Source of the DNA: a bacterium | Lineage (GTDB): Bacteria > Elusimicrobiota > Elusimicrobia > Elusimicrobiales > UBA9959 | Direction: 5' to 3' | Length of the DNA stretch: 23,521 nt | Assembly: GCA_021812825.1 (NCBI GenBank) | Contig: JAKAMO010000035.1 | Span: 1 to 23,521, forward strand | Shown here: one piece after another, positions 7,539-15,108 of the stretch | Layout of the letters: each line of letters begins with the position of its first letter | Numbering within the stretch: position 1 is the first letter of the stretch | Notes under the pieces: model-generated | The model's input: only the letters and a program-made list of their open reading frames with translations | What the model was told of the DNA's origin: nothing | The model's database searches: none | Made by a program: the position numbers and the translations under genes

Positions 7539-8002
7539 ATGCCGTCCGCCACGCTGACCTTGACCACCACTTTCGCCACGGGCCCCGGAGCTCCGTCGGC
7601 CAGCCGCGGGGCGTGGGCGTCCTCGGGGTAGAGCACCGCCAGTTCGCCGGGACCCAGCCTGACCGGAGTCCAGCCGCGCGCCCGGCCGAAGCAGACGTCC
7701 TTCTCGGCGTCGTACGGCTCGGACACCTCCACGGCGGAAAGCGGCGCCCAGCCTATCACTTCCGAGCCGGAGAGGACGTACTGCACGTCTATGAAATCGC
7801 GGTGCGCCTCGAAGCGCGGCTCGGCGCCCTGACCGGCGGTAGCATAGCGCTGCACCAGCGCGTACACCCTGTCGCCTTCGATAGGGTACCGGCCGTCCCC
7901 CAGCCCCGCCAGGTCCGGCCGCCGCAGGAAGGCGAAGGCCTTCGAGAGCCCGGCGGCCCCCGGAGACTGCCTGTCGGCGTGCTTCAGGTGCGCGACTATC
8001 AT
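7535..8002 (-). CDS. YhcH/YjgK/YiaL-family cupin protein
   Basis: This 155-residue protein belongs to the family that includes YhcH (sialic-acid operon, sugar anomerase activity reported for relatives) and EbgC. The diagnostic region FEAHRDFIDVQYVLSGSEVI (about 64-83) is present, with E65, H67 and D72 as likely metal ligands. A second histidine is H130 in YPEDAHAP. The fold is a beta-sandwich cupin acting on free sugars. It starts 5 bp after the alpha/beta hydrolase gene and overlaps the ferritin-like gene. No sialic-acid genes are visible nearby. A nearby module (9052-11225) probably handles amino sugars, which is suggestive only. Confidence 0.85.
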   Translation of the reverse strand: MIVAHLKHADRQSPGAAGLSKAFAFLRRPDLAGLGDGRYPIEGDRVYALVQRYATAGQGAEPRFEAHRDFIDVQYVLSGSEVIGWAPLSAVEVSEPYDAEKDVCFGRARGWTPVRLGPGELAVLYPEDAHAPRLADGAPGPVAKVVVKVSVADGI

Positions 8003-8007
8003 ACGGC

Positions 8008-9042
8008 CTACTTGCCCAGCTCCTCCGAGATGACAGGGGCGAAAATCACCTTGTCGTGGCCTTCCTTCAAAGTCTTCAGGTACACCTGATAATCGAAGAT
8101 ATAGGCGAAATGCCAGCTTTTCAGGCTTTTGAGGAAGAACAGGTCGCGCAGCGCCTTTTCCTGCAGGGAATGGTCCTGCTGCGCAGCGGCCTTTACCCTT
8201 TTGACGAGGTCCTCGGTGAAGCCGTCCTCGCGAATATTTGCGTCAGCGGCCTTTATCTCGTTGGAGAAATAGTCGTTGCCGGCCCAGAGGTTGACCCAGT
8301 AGCCGACGTTGGCGGGCTTGGAGACGAAGCTCTGCAGGTGGCCGATGCCCACCTCGTGGTCGGTGAAGATCTTCATCCACCAGGTGGACGGTACCAGCGG
8401 CGAGCCCAGCGTGATCAGCTTGTCTATGCGCACCTGCGGGTCGGAGACGGCCATGCGGTTCAGCGCGGTATGGGCGAGCATCGTCCCCCAGCTGTGGGCC
8501 ACCAGGTAGACGGGGCGGCCCTCCGAGCTGGCCTTGGCGAAGGTGCTCCTGATCTCGGCCTCCACCAGCGGCAGTGCCTGTTCGCTCTCGTCGGGATCGC
8601 GGGACCAGCGCACCGGGACTATCTCGTACTTGTCCGCAGGCAGCACATCCGCCAGCCGGGAATCCAGGTAGTTGTCGGGGTACCTGCCGGCCTGCGCCGC
8701 GGCGGCGTCCTTGTAGTACTCCGCCATCTCCAGGTCCTGTCCGACGCTGGAGATGCGGGACTGGAACTCGGACTCGTCCAGCCTGGCCCCGGGCTTGAAG
8801 AAATGGAGCAGCTTCTTCAGGTAGGATAGCTCGAGCTTGCCGAAGCCGAGCTCCGTGAAGTCTATGCCGACGATGGATATGACCACCGGCCTGCCGGCGG
8901 CTTTCGGCTCCGGCAGGGTCGGCGCGGAGAGCGCGGGAACGGAGGCCGCGCAAGGCGCGGCCGTATCGAAACAGGAGGAAGGCTGGGGAGCCGAAAAGGC
9001 GGGAGAGGCCGCCAACAGCACCGCGGTCAGCAATGATGTCAT
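8008..9042 (-). CDS. Secreted lipase-like alpha/beta hydrolase
   Basis: This 344-residue protein has an N-terminal signal peptide (MTSLLTAVLLAASPAFSA, cleavage about residue 18) and should act outside the cytoplasm. The nucleophile elbow is VYLVAHSWGTML with S184. D257 in NLWAGNDYF and H311 in SWHFAYI are the likely other members of a Ser-Asp-His triad. VISIVGIDFTELGFG (about 54-68) is the first core strand and oxyanion region. The substrate is unknown; a lipase or esterase with a helical lid is likely. It has its own strong promoter overlapping the end of the upstream gene, and heads an operon with the YhcH-family and ferritin-like genes. Confidence 0.82.
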   Translation of the reverse strand: MTSLLTAVLLAASPAFSAPQPSSCFDTAAPCAASVPALSAPTLPEPKAAGRPVVISIVGIDFTELGFGKLELSYLKKLLHFFKPGARLDESEFQSRISSVGQDLEMAEYYKDAAAAQAGRYPDNYLDSRLADVLPADKYEIVPVRWSRDPDESEQALPLVEAEIRSTFAKASSEGRPVYLVAHSWGTMLAHTALNRMAVSDPQVRIDKLITLGSPLVPSTWWMKIFTDHEVGIGHLQSFVSKPANVGYWVNLWAGNDYFSNEIKAADANIREDGFTEDLVKRVKAAAQQDHSLQEKALRDLFFLKSLKSWHFAYIFDYQVYLKTLKEGHDKVIFAPVISEELGK

Positions 9043-9050
9043 ACCAGCGT

Positions 9051-9078
9051 ATTATATATTTTTATTGACGGATATCAA
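9051..9078 (-). promoter_or_regulatory. Promoter of the hydrolase operon (near-leaderless, contains a stop codon)
   Basis: On the minus strand, -35 TTGATA (9073-9078) and a perfect -10 TATAAT (9051-9056) are 16 bp apart. Only 8 bp separate the -10 from the ATG at 9042, so transcription should start 1-2 nt before it. The TAA stop of the upstream nucleotidyltransferase gene (9052-9054) is part of the -10. Confidence 0.75.
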
Positions 9079-9771
9079 CGAGGCGCGCAGGCGCACGCTC
9101 TCCAGACGTTCCAGGTCGCCGATATCGCTCCAGAACGGCGACTCGTCCAGGAAGCCGTTTATCCTCTCTCCGGCAGCGGCCATCCGCAGGTAGACCGAGG
9201 CGATGGAGAAGACGCCCTCCTCCGTCATCCTGCCGAAGATCTCCGGGGAGAGCGCCTGGATGCCGCTGAAGGCCAGCGGACGGAGGCCGGCGGCGCCGGT
9301 CTCCCCCTCCCGGCCCTTCAGGGCCAGGCCGCCGTCGAACAGCAGCCGGCGCTTCGAGGGCCTGTCCCGCACGGCCAGCGTGGCCAGAGCGCCGGAGGCG
9401 GCGTGCGCCGCCAGCAGCGCCTTCAGGTCCAGCTCGCTCCAGACGTCCGCGTTGCAGGCCAGGAAGGGCCCGCCGCCCGAAAGGAACGCGACGGCCTTCT
9501 TCAGCCCGCCGCCGGTCTCCAGCGGGAACTCCTCCTCGCGGGAAAGCGTTACCCTGAGGCCGCGCGAGCCGCCGGCCGCGAGGAACTCCGCGATCTTCTC
9601 GTGGAAATGATGCGTGTTGATCACTGCCTCGGTGATCCCGGCTTCGGCCAGCCGCCCTAGCACATGCCAGAGCATGGGGCGGCCGTTCACGTCGACGAGG
9701 GCTTTGGGGAGGGTGTCGGTGAGCGGGCGCAGCCTGGTGCCCAGGCCGGCCGCGAAGACCATCGCCTTCAT
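9052..9771 (-). CDS. murU: MurU-like sugar-1-phosphate nucleotidyltransferase
   Basis: This 239-residue nucleotidyltransferase has the signature AAGLGTRLRPLTD (7-19) with K23 in LPKALVDV, and the metal-binding aspartate D109 in CNADVW. It has the short single-domain length of MurU (N-acetylmuramate-1-phosphate uridylyltransferase) and lacks the left-handed beta-helix of GlmU. The ATG at 9771 overlaps the stop of the kinase gene (ATGA, 9768-9771), a strong sign the two act together. In the known AmgK-MurU pathway a kinase makes MurNAc-1-phosphate and MurU makes UDP-MurNAc, recycling cell wall without de novo synthesis. Related sugar-1-phosphates (mannose, glucose) remain possible. The stop codon is inside the next promoter. 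Confidence 0.85.
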   Translation of the reverse strand: MKAMVFAAGLGTRLRPLTDTLPKALVDVNGRPMLWHVLGRLAEAGITEAVINTHHFHEKIAEFLAAGGSRGLRVTLSREEEFPLETGGGLKKAVAFLSGGGPFLACNADVWSELDLKALLAAHAASGALATLAVRDRPSKRRLLFDGGLALKGREGETGAAGLRPLAFSGIQALSPEIFGRMTEEGVFSIASVYLRMAAAGERINGFLDESPFWSDIGDLERLESVRLRASLISVNKNI

Positions 9772-11225
9772 TTCGCCGGCCCCAGCTCGCGGTGGGTCAG
9801 TTCCACCCGCGCGCCGTACTTCTTCCTCAGGTGGGCGGCCAGCGCCTCGGCGCAGTAGACCGAGCGGTGCTGCCCGCCGGTGCAGCCGAAGGCCACGGAC
9901 AGGGAGGTGAAGTTGCGGGTGAGGTAGTTCTCCACGCTCTGGCCGGTTATAGCGAAGACGCCCTGCAGGAAGCGTTCCACTTCCTGCTCCCCTTTGAGGA
10001 AATCGGACACCGGCTTGTCCCTGCCGGTCAGCTGGGCGTACCGCTCGTAGCGGCCTGGGTTCGGGAGCGCGCGGCAGTCGAACACGAAGCCGCCGCCGTG
10101 GCCGCGGTCGTCGAGCGGCACGCCGTTCTTGAACGAGAAGCTCATCACGCGCACGGTCAGGCCCAGCCTGGACTTGCCGAACTGGCGCAGGTAGGAGGAG
10201 GCGGCTATGCGCTTGAAGCAGGCCGTCAGCTCCGGCAGCTTCACCGGCAGCTCGGCGTTGCGCAGCAGCCACTCTATGTTGCGCACCGCGTAAGGCACGC
10301 TGGCGAGGAAATGGGTCTTCCGCTCGTAGAAGCCGCGCAGACCGTAGGCGCCCATGGCCTGCATGATGCGCACATAGACGAAAGCGTAATAGTAGCGCAT
10401 GAACCCGTCGGCGCTCTGTCCCGAGGACTTCAGGTAGGCCCGGCACAGCGCGTCCCTCTCCTCCGGCTGCAGGTCGGCCTTGGCGTCGTAGAGCAGCGAG
10501 GCCAGGTCGTACTGCGCGGCGCCGCGGCGGCCGCCCTGGTAGTCGATGAACCAGGGCTCTCCGCCCCTCAGCATGATGTTGCGGGACTGGAAGTCGCGGT
10601 AGAGGAAATGATCCGACGGGGCCTCGAGCAGCAGGTCGGCGAAGCGGGAGAAATCGGCCTCGAGCCTGTCCTCGTTGAACGGGATCTTCGCCAGCTTCAG
10701 GAAATAGTACTTGAAGTAGTTCAGGTCCCACATCACCGACTGCCGGTCGAAGGCGGCGCGCGGGTAGCAGTGCTTGAGGTCCATGCCGGCCTTCACCTGC
10801 GCCTGGAACTTCGGCAGCCAGTCCAGGACCTTCAGGTAGGCGGCCATGACCTGCTGCGGCAGTTCCGGACCCTTGCGCTCGGCGGTCAGATACTCGAACA
10901 GGGTGGTGGAGCCGAGGTCCTCCTCCAGGTACACGCCCTGGGCCTGGTCCTCGGCGTAGATCTCCGGCACCGGCAGGCCGGCGGCGCGGAACTGGCCGGA
11001 GAAAGAGAGGAAGGCGCGGTTCTCCGCCTTGTCCGGACCGAACACGCCCACGGCGGTCCTTTTTCCGTCGCCGAGGCGGAAAAGCCGGCGCGCCGAGGCG
11101 TCGGCCCTGAGCGGCTCGAACGTCTCGGGCTCTAACCCGAAGGTCTTCCTGTAAAGCGCCCGGAGCGCCGGCTCCTGCGGCGACTTCAGCGAGCCCTGCT
11201 CCGGCGCGTCGTTCTTCATCGGCAT
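9768..11225 (-). CDS. AmgK-like sugar kinase fused to RapZ C-terminal domain
   Basis: This 485-residue protein has two parts. Residues about 20-340 are an aminoglycoside-phosphotransferase (APH) fold kinase. YRDFQSRNIML gives the catalytic D211 and N216, and WFIDYQGG gives the metal aspartate D228. Residues about 355-480 match the RapZ C-terminal domain: MSFSFKNGVP (361-370), DCRALPNP (383-390) and FGCTGGQHRS (446-455). The RapZ N-terminal P-loop kinase domain is absent. In E. coli this C-domain binds glucosamine-6-phosphate. A kinase making MurNAc/GlcNAc-1-phosphate (AmgK type), feeding the coupled MurU-like enzyme and sensed by the RapZ domain, is the best reading. The ATG at 11225 is favoured because a TATAAT box predicts transcription to begin exactly there. 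Confidence 0.88.
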   Translation of the reverse strand: MPMKNDAPEQGSLKSPQEPALRALYRKTFGLEPETFEPLRADASARRLFRLGDGKRTAVGVFGPDKAENRAFLSFSGQFRAAGLPVPEIYAEDQAQGVYLEEDLGSTTLFEYLTAERKGPELPQQVMAAYLKVLDWLPKFQAQVKAGMDLKHCYPRAAFDRQSVMWDLNYFKYYFLKLAKIPFNEDRLEADFSRFADLLLEAPSDHFLYRDFQSRNIMLRGGEPWFIDYQGGRRGAAQYDLASLLYDAKADLQPEERDALCRAYLKSSGQSADGFMRYYYAFVYVRIMQAMGAYGLRGFYERKTHFLASVPYAVRNIEWLLRNAELPVKLPELTACFKRIAASSYLRQFGKSRLGLTVRVMSFSFKNGVPLDDRGHGGGFVFDCRALPNPGRYERYAQLTGRDKPVSDFLKGEQEVERFLQGVFAITGQSVENYLTRNFTSLSVAFGCTGGQHRSVYCAEALAAHLRKKYGARVELTHRELGPAK

Positions 11226-11231
11226 ACAAGG

Positions 11232-11237
11232 ATTATA
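11232..11237 (-). promoter_or_regulatory. -10 element for the kinase-murU operon (predicted leaderless)
   Basis: A perfect TATAAT on the minus strand lies 6 bp before the ATG at 11225. The predicted transcription start is the A of that ATG. No convincing -35 or Shine-Dalgarno sequence is visible. The box sits just past the terminator of the preceding operon. Confidence 0.6.
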
Positions 11238-11248
11238 CTACACTGCGG

Positions 11249-11280
11249 AAAAAGAAGGGCCCCGGTCTCCCGGGGCCCTT
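11249..11280 (-). terminator. Rho-independent terminator after the PsbP-like gene
   Basis: Read leftwards, AAGGGCCCCGG (11280-11270) pairs perfectly with CCGGGGCCCTT (11265-11255) around a 4-nt loop. UCUUUUU follows. It ends the metallopeptidase / PsbP-like transcript, 22 bp past the stop codon. Confidence 0.88.
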
Positions 11281-11302
11281 CCTGGCACGGCCGCGCTCGG
11301 GC

Positions 11303-11875
11303 TCACCGCATCAGCGGCCTGAACGAGGAGACGGCCGTCTCGAACGACTTCAGATTGGCCCGCGCCAGGTCCATCGGGGCGTAGTAGTTCAGGACGAAAA
11401 AGCCGTTCTTCACCGGCACCACGTAGAACTTCTCGTAGATATGTATCTTCTTCGGGTGCAGCGCGTTCTCCGGCTTGTACTCGTAGGTCTTGCGCTCGAA
11501 GACCTTGGCGTAGTAGTTGCCGGCCTTGCCCGCCTTGACCTTGCCGTAGACCTTGCCGTCCAGGTTGACGCCGATGGCCGGCGCGGCATGCAGCTTTATG
11601 AACTTCTCGGCGGTGGGCTGCACCGGGTTGCCCGGGGCGTAATAGTGAACGCCCAGCCTGACGCCCAGCTCTCCGGAATACGGGCCGAAGAAGTCCGTGC
11701 CGAAAACCTTCTTCTCCGAGTCGGAAAGGCCGAGCCCTTCCTCTTTCTTCACCCAGCCGTCCGGCACCTTGAACGTGAAGTACTTCCCCTCGGTATATGT
11801 CTGTCCCGCCGGGGCCACGGCCAGGGCCGGGCACGCCGCGAGCAGCAGCGAAACGTACAATAGATGCTTTCTCAT
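11303..11875 (-). CDS. Exported PsbP-like (DUF1795-type fold) protein, function unknown
   Basis: This 190-residue protein has a clear signal peptide (MRKHLLYVSLLLAACPALA). YFTFKVPDGWVKKEEG at about residues 32-47 is the opening strand-and-turn pattern typical of Mog1/PsbP-like folds. YYAPGNPVQ, an aromatic central part, and a final helix LKSFETAVSSFRPLM fit that fold. C15 falls within the signal region but does not form a clear lipobox. The ATG at 11875 has AGGAAGG 8 nt upstream. A TTG at 11893 in frame is less likely. It follows the HExxH protein by 37 bp without a terminator, so the two are probably co-transcribed. No enzymatic motif is visible. Confidence 0.78.
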   Translation of the reverse strand: MRKHLLYVSLLLAACPALAVAPAGQTYTEGKYFTFKVPDGWVKKEEGLGLSDSEKKVFGTDFFGPYSGELGVRLGVHYYAPGNPVQPTAEKFIKLHAAPAIGVNLDGKVYGKVKAGKAGNYYAKVFERKTYEYKPENALHPKKIHIYEKFYVVPVKNGFFVLNYYAPMDLARANLKSFETAVSSFRPLMR

Positions 11876-11912
11876 GGCCTGAACCTTCCTCAATAGAAGC
11901 TATCTCGGAGTT

Positions 11913-13760
11913 TTACAGCGCAGGCACGGACAGTCCGAGCCCCGAGCTGCCGTACTTCTTACGGAAGGCCAGCGCCTCTGCCTCGTTGTCCACGCTCTCG
12001 CGGTACATCATCGTGTACCACTTGAAGCGGGTGTTCATCAGCTTGGTATAGTCCGAGAAGTCTTTGAACTCCTGCGGCGTCATCTCTCCGGGCCTGACGC
12101 GGGCCTTCTCCTGCAGCAGCTTCAGTTCGGAAGCGTAGAACTGGGCGCTCTTGAATTCGCGCGCCGCGCCGCCCTCCATGCTGTCGATGCGCGGATACAG
12201 CGGGGCCTTGAGCGTGTCGAGGGCCGCCATGCCGCCCTGCATGAACTTCTCGGCGTTGTCGGAGTGCATCTCGTGGAAGTTCCGGAAGCAGCCGGCGCCG
12301 CCGTGCTTGGAGCAGTACTCTATCATGTGCTCGGCGGACCATTTGTTGGAGAGGTTCTCCTTGGCGCGTGTATACGGATCGGTACTGTTGCCGTTGGAGA
12401 ACTTCACGTAGTCTATGCCGGCCGCTATCGCGCGGGCGGTCTGGTTCTGGTGCTCGGCCTCGTGCACGAACGTGGGGGAGATGTAGAGCGCGAGGTCGCG
12501 CATTCCGGCCTTATCCTTCATCAGCTGCTCCACGGTCATGCCGCGCTTGGCCGCGAACTCCTCGGCCACCTCGCTGTTCACCACGATGTTCCGTTCGGAA
12601 GGGTTCCAGTACCCGAACACGCCCTCCTCGCGCTTGAAGCCGAAGTTCAGCTTGTTGCTGCCGGCCGGGACGTATTTAGGGTCCTTGTAGAAAGCCACGG
12701 TCCTCTTGCCCGCCTCCGTCTCGTTCATCACGTCGACCAGGTAGCCGGTGGGGTTGCCTTTCTTATCAACGCTGATCATCGCCGCCGCGAGGGCCTTTTC
12801 CTGGTCGGCCGTCATTTCTACCGGGGCTATCGGCTTCACGCCGCCGGTACCGGCCGCGGTCTTGCCGCCCGCCCCTTCGGTAAAGGCGCCCGGCCGCGCG
12901 GCCGAGGAATTGTCGAAGGTCCGCGCCAGGTATTCCCCGTGATTGTCCGGGCTCAGCGCGGCCAGCCTGTCGCTGGCCGTATTGAGGTCCTTGCCCTTCT
13001 TGTCGGCGGTGGTAGGGGCGATCGGCTTGCCTGCGCTCTCCTTGACGGTCTTGGACAGCGCGTCCAGTTTGGCCCTGTAGGGAGCGTCGGTACCGAAGAT
13101 CAGGTCCTCCTTCAGCACCTTGACCAGGTCGTCCATCTTGAGCTTTGAGGCCGCGGCGGGGTCCGCAGAGATGGCCACCAGCTTGTCCGTCTCCTTCCTG
13201 GCCCAGTCGGACAACTTCGAATAACGTTCGAGTATGTTCTGGCCGTTCCAGGCGTCCTTGTTCATGCTGTAGTCCGGAGAGGCGAGCGAACCGGTGCGGA
13301 TAGACCCCAGCGCGTCCCAGGTGCGCACGGTGCTTTCGGTTTCCTCCAGGCGGTCGGAAGCGTACTTGCCTACCCAGTCGAAAGCGGTCTCCGGCTTGGG
13401 CCCAAGGCCCATGTCGCAGAGGGTGCAGTTCGGCTTCTCCATCACGCGGGCGAGGGCCGTGGCTCCCTGGTACCGCTCCTGCTTCACCACTATGCGCTTG
13501 AGGTCTATCAGCGCGTTGTTGCGGGCTATCAATATACCGGCGGCCTCCGAATCCACGTGCGAATATCTGGTTATCAGCGGAGGCTCCCCGTCGTTCAGGG
13601 CCTTGATGCAGTTGTCGGCCGTCTCCGGAGAGAGCTGCTTCTTGTCCGGATCTATGTTATCGGCGCATTTCGTTATAGTGGCCTCGTCGGCGGCGGAAAG
13701 GGCGAACGAGGGAGCAGCGGCCAGCGCCGCGAGAACCGCCGAAAGTAGTAGTCTGGTCAT
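11913..13760 (-). CDS. Exported putative zinc metallopeptidase (HExxH), unrecognised family
   Basis: This 615-residue protein has a signal peptide (MTRLLLSAVLAALAAAPSFA). HEAEH at 433-437, in YISPTFVHEAEHQNQTARAI, is an HExxH zinc motif on a helix. A third ligand could be E478 (SAEHMIEY) or a glutamate in DNEAEAL (591-597); I cannot decide. The N-terminal ~300 residues are helical and polar, with CTLC at 112-115 and a low-complexity Gly/Ala/Lys stretch near 285-310 that looks like a linker. C483 and C491 flank a His/Gly-rich segment. The catalytic part would be about 320-615. I recognise no named family. The ATG at 13760 has AAGGA about 9 nt upstream and a classic promoter. Confidence 0.8.
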   Translation of the reverse strand: MTRLLLSAVLAALAAAPSFALSAADEATITKCADNIDPDKKQLSPETADNCIKALNDGEPPLITRYSHVDSEAAGILIARNNALIDLKRIVVKQERYQGATALARVMEKPNCTLCDMGLGPKPETAFDWVGKYASDRLEETESTVRTWDALGSIRTGSLASPDYSMNKDAWNGQNILERYSKLSDWARKETDKLVAISADPAAASKLKMDDLVKVLKEDLIFGTDAPYRAKLDALSKTVKESAGKPIAPTTADKKGKDLNTASDRLAALSPDNHGEYLARTFDNSSAARPGAFTEGAGGKTAAGTGGVKPIAPVEMTADQEKALAAAMISVDKKGNPTGYLVDVMNETEAGKRTVAFYKDPKYVPAGSNKLNFGFKREEGVFGYWNPSERNIVVNSEVAEEFAAKRGMTVEQLMKDKAGMRDLALYISPTFVHEAEHQNQTARAIAAGIDYVKFSNGNSTDPYTRAKENLSNKWSAEHMIEYCSKHGGAGCFRNFHEMHSDNAEKFMQGGMAALDTLKAPLYPRIDSMEGGAAREFKSAQFYASELKLLQEKARVRPGEMTPQEFKDFSDYTKLMNTRFKWYTMMYRESVDNEAEALAFRKKYGSSGLGLSVPAL

Positions 13761-13799
13761 AATCGTATCCTTAAGGTGCCGCGTACACGTTCCCTTTAA

Positions 13800-13828
13800 A
13801 GTGTAATAAGCGGGTTGATTTTTGTCAA
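13800..13828 (-). promoter_or_regulatory. Promoter of the HExxH metallopeptidase gene
   Basis: On the minus strand, a perfect -35 TTGACA (13823-13828) lies 17 bp from -10 TACACT (13800-13805). Transcription should start near 13793, giving a leader of about 33 nt with AAGGA before the ATG at 13760. The TGA stop of the upstream serine hydrolase (13825-13827) is inside the -35. Confidence 0.75.
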
Positions 13829-15102
13829 GGGCCCACCGACCCCCCGGGCCTCTCCGCCGCCGGTCTGGTCGCCAGCGCGCGCAGGGCAGAGCCCATAAGG
13901 CCGAAGAACCTGTCCTCGTCCAGGTTATGCGCCGGGTCGTTCCAGGAGGAGGAAAGGCAAAGCCATTCGCCTCCCTTGTCCCTCAGCAGCCAGGTCATGG
14001 AGAGCACACCTGGCTCGGAGCCGCCCTTGTAGCCGGCGTAGACGAAGCCTTCGGAGGCTTCTTTCAGGCCGGGGTTGACCGCCAGTATGCCGAGCGCTTC
14101 CCCGCCGCGCTCCGCGAACCAGCCCATCAGGCGGCAGAGGTCGGCCGGGGAAGCGAACCATTCTATCTTGTCTATGCCGAAAGGGGACTGGTTCAGCCGC
14201 TCGGCCCTGGGAAGCTCCTGGGACATAGACCGCAGGTAGGCGTATTTGTCGCCCTTGGAAAGGTTCATGTACTTCAGCGCGGCCGCGGTGTCGGACTTGA
14301 GCCTGAACATCTCGGAGGTCTTCAGGAAGGGACGCAGCCTCTCCGGGGCCGAATGCCCGAGGGCCGGCAGGCTCCTCTCTATGGTCTCCCGCCCCACCTC
14401 CGAGATCAGCGCGTCGGAGGCGGTGTTGTCGCTCTCCGAGATCATCATAGTCGCCAGCGTGTGCACGGTAAGCGGCGAGCCTGCCGGCCATTCCTGCAGG
14501 CGGCCCGTGGGCAGGGACCTGTCCACGCCCCTGAGCTTTACCACCCTTTCCCAGGGCAGCCCCGCCTTTACCGCGGCCGCCAGCACGTAGAGTTTGAACG
14601 CCGAGCCCACGGCGGACTCCTCGTCCGGAGACAGGGATTCCAGCGTCTCAGGAGCCTTCCCCAGGCGCTCGACCAGCAGCCCCTTGCGCCCAGGCAGGGC
14701 CGAAAGCTCCTTCCCGACGTCGGCCAGTTTCGCGTCCAGCCGGTAGGGATTGCCGAAGAAGAGGCCGCTTATCCTGCCGCTCTGCGGGTCCACCGAGACC
14801 GCGGCCGGTATGCGCCAGCCCTGCTCCGTATCGAAAAAATAATGCCCGGAATACGGCCCGGAGCTGGACAGCACCACGGTCTTCACCGGTCCCTGCCCGG
14901 CGTAGAGATCGTGGAACAGCGCGTTCAGCCTGTCCAGCGAGATATGCCTGAAGAACTCGGCCGTGAACAGCTCCTCCGCCCCGGCGGGACTGTCCGCCAC
15001 CAACACGGCGGCCTTTTCCGCCGCCCGCCCGGGGTCGGCGGATCCGGCGGAGGCGGCCGATGGCGCGGCCAACAGGGACAGGAACAGCAGGAATATCGTC
15101 AT
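13825..15102 (-). CDS. Exported beta-lactamase-fold serine hydrolase
   Basis: This 425-residue protein has a signal peptide (MTIFLLFLSLLAAPSAASA). An N-terminal domain (about 40-150) has a hydrophobic beta-rich pattern like the NTF2-like domain of Orf12-type hydrolases. The second domain carries class A beta-lactamase landmarks: SxxK as S167-AF-K170, SDN as S224-D225-N226, and YKGG (K359-G-G) where KTG is usual. No clear omega-loop ExxLN is visible, so antibiotic hydrolysis is unproven; a penicillin-binding or esterase role is equally possible. I chose the ATG at 15102 because TATAAT at 15109-15114 predicts transcription to start there; a TTG at 15117 lies upstream of that. Confidence 0.85.
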   Translation of the reverse strand: MTIFLLFLSLLAAPSAASAGSADPGRAAEKAAVLVADSPAGAEELFTAEFFRHISLDRLNALFHDLYAGQGPVKTVVLSSSGPYSGHYFFDTEQGWRIPAAVSVDPQSGRISGLFFGNPYRLDAKLADVGKELSALPGRKGLLVERLGKAPETLESLSPDEESAVGSAFKLYVLAAAVKAGLPWERVVKLRGVDRSLPTGRLQEWPAGSPLTVHTLATMMISESDNTASDALISEVGRETIERSLPALGHSAPERLRPFLKTSEMFRLKSDTAAALKYMNLSKGDKYAYLRSMSQELPRAERLNQSPFGIDKIEWFASPADLCRLMGWFAERGGEALGILAVNPGLKEASEGFVYAGYKGGSEPGVLSMTWLLRDKGGEWLCLSSSWNDPAHNLDEDRFFGLMGSALRALATRPAAERPGGSVGP

Positions 15103-15108
15103 TCTAAA

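Noticed and set aside
9052..11229. A 725-codon minus-strand frame spanning the kinase gene and the nucleotidyltransferase
   Set aside because: Its first ~480 codons are an out-of-frame Arg/Gly-rich shadow of the kinase; only the part from the ATG at 9771 is real protein.
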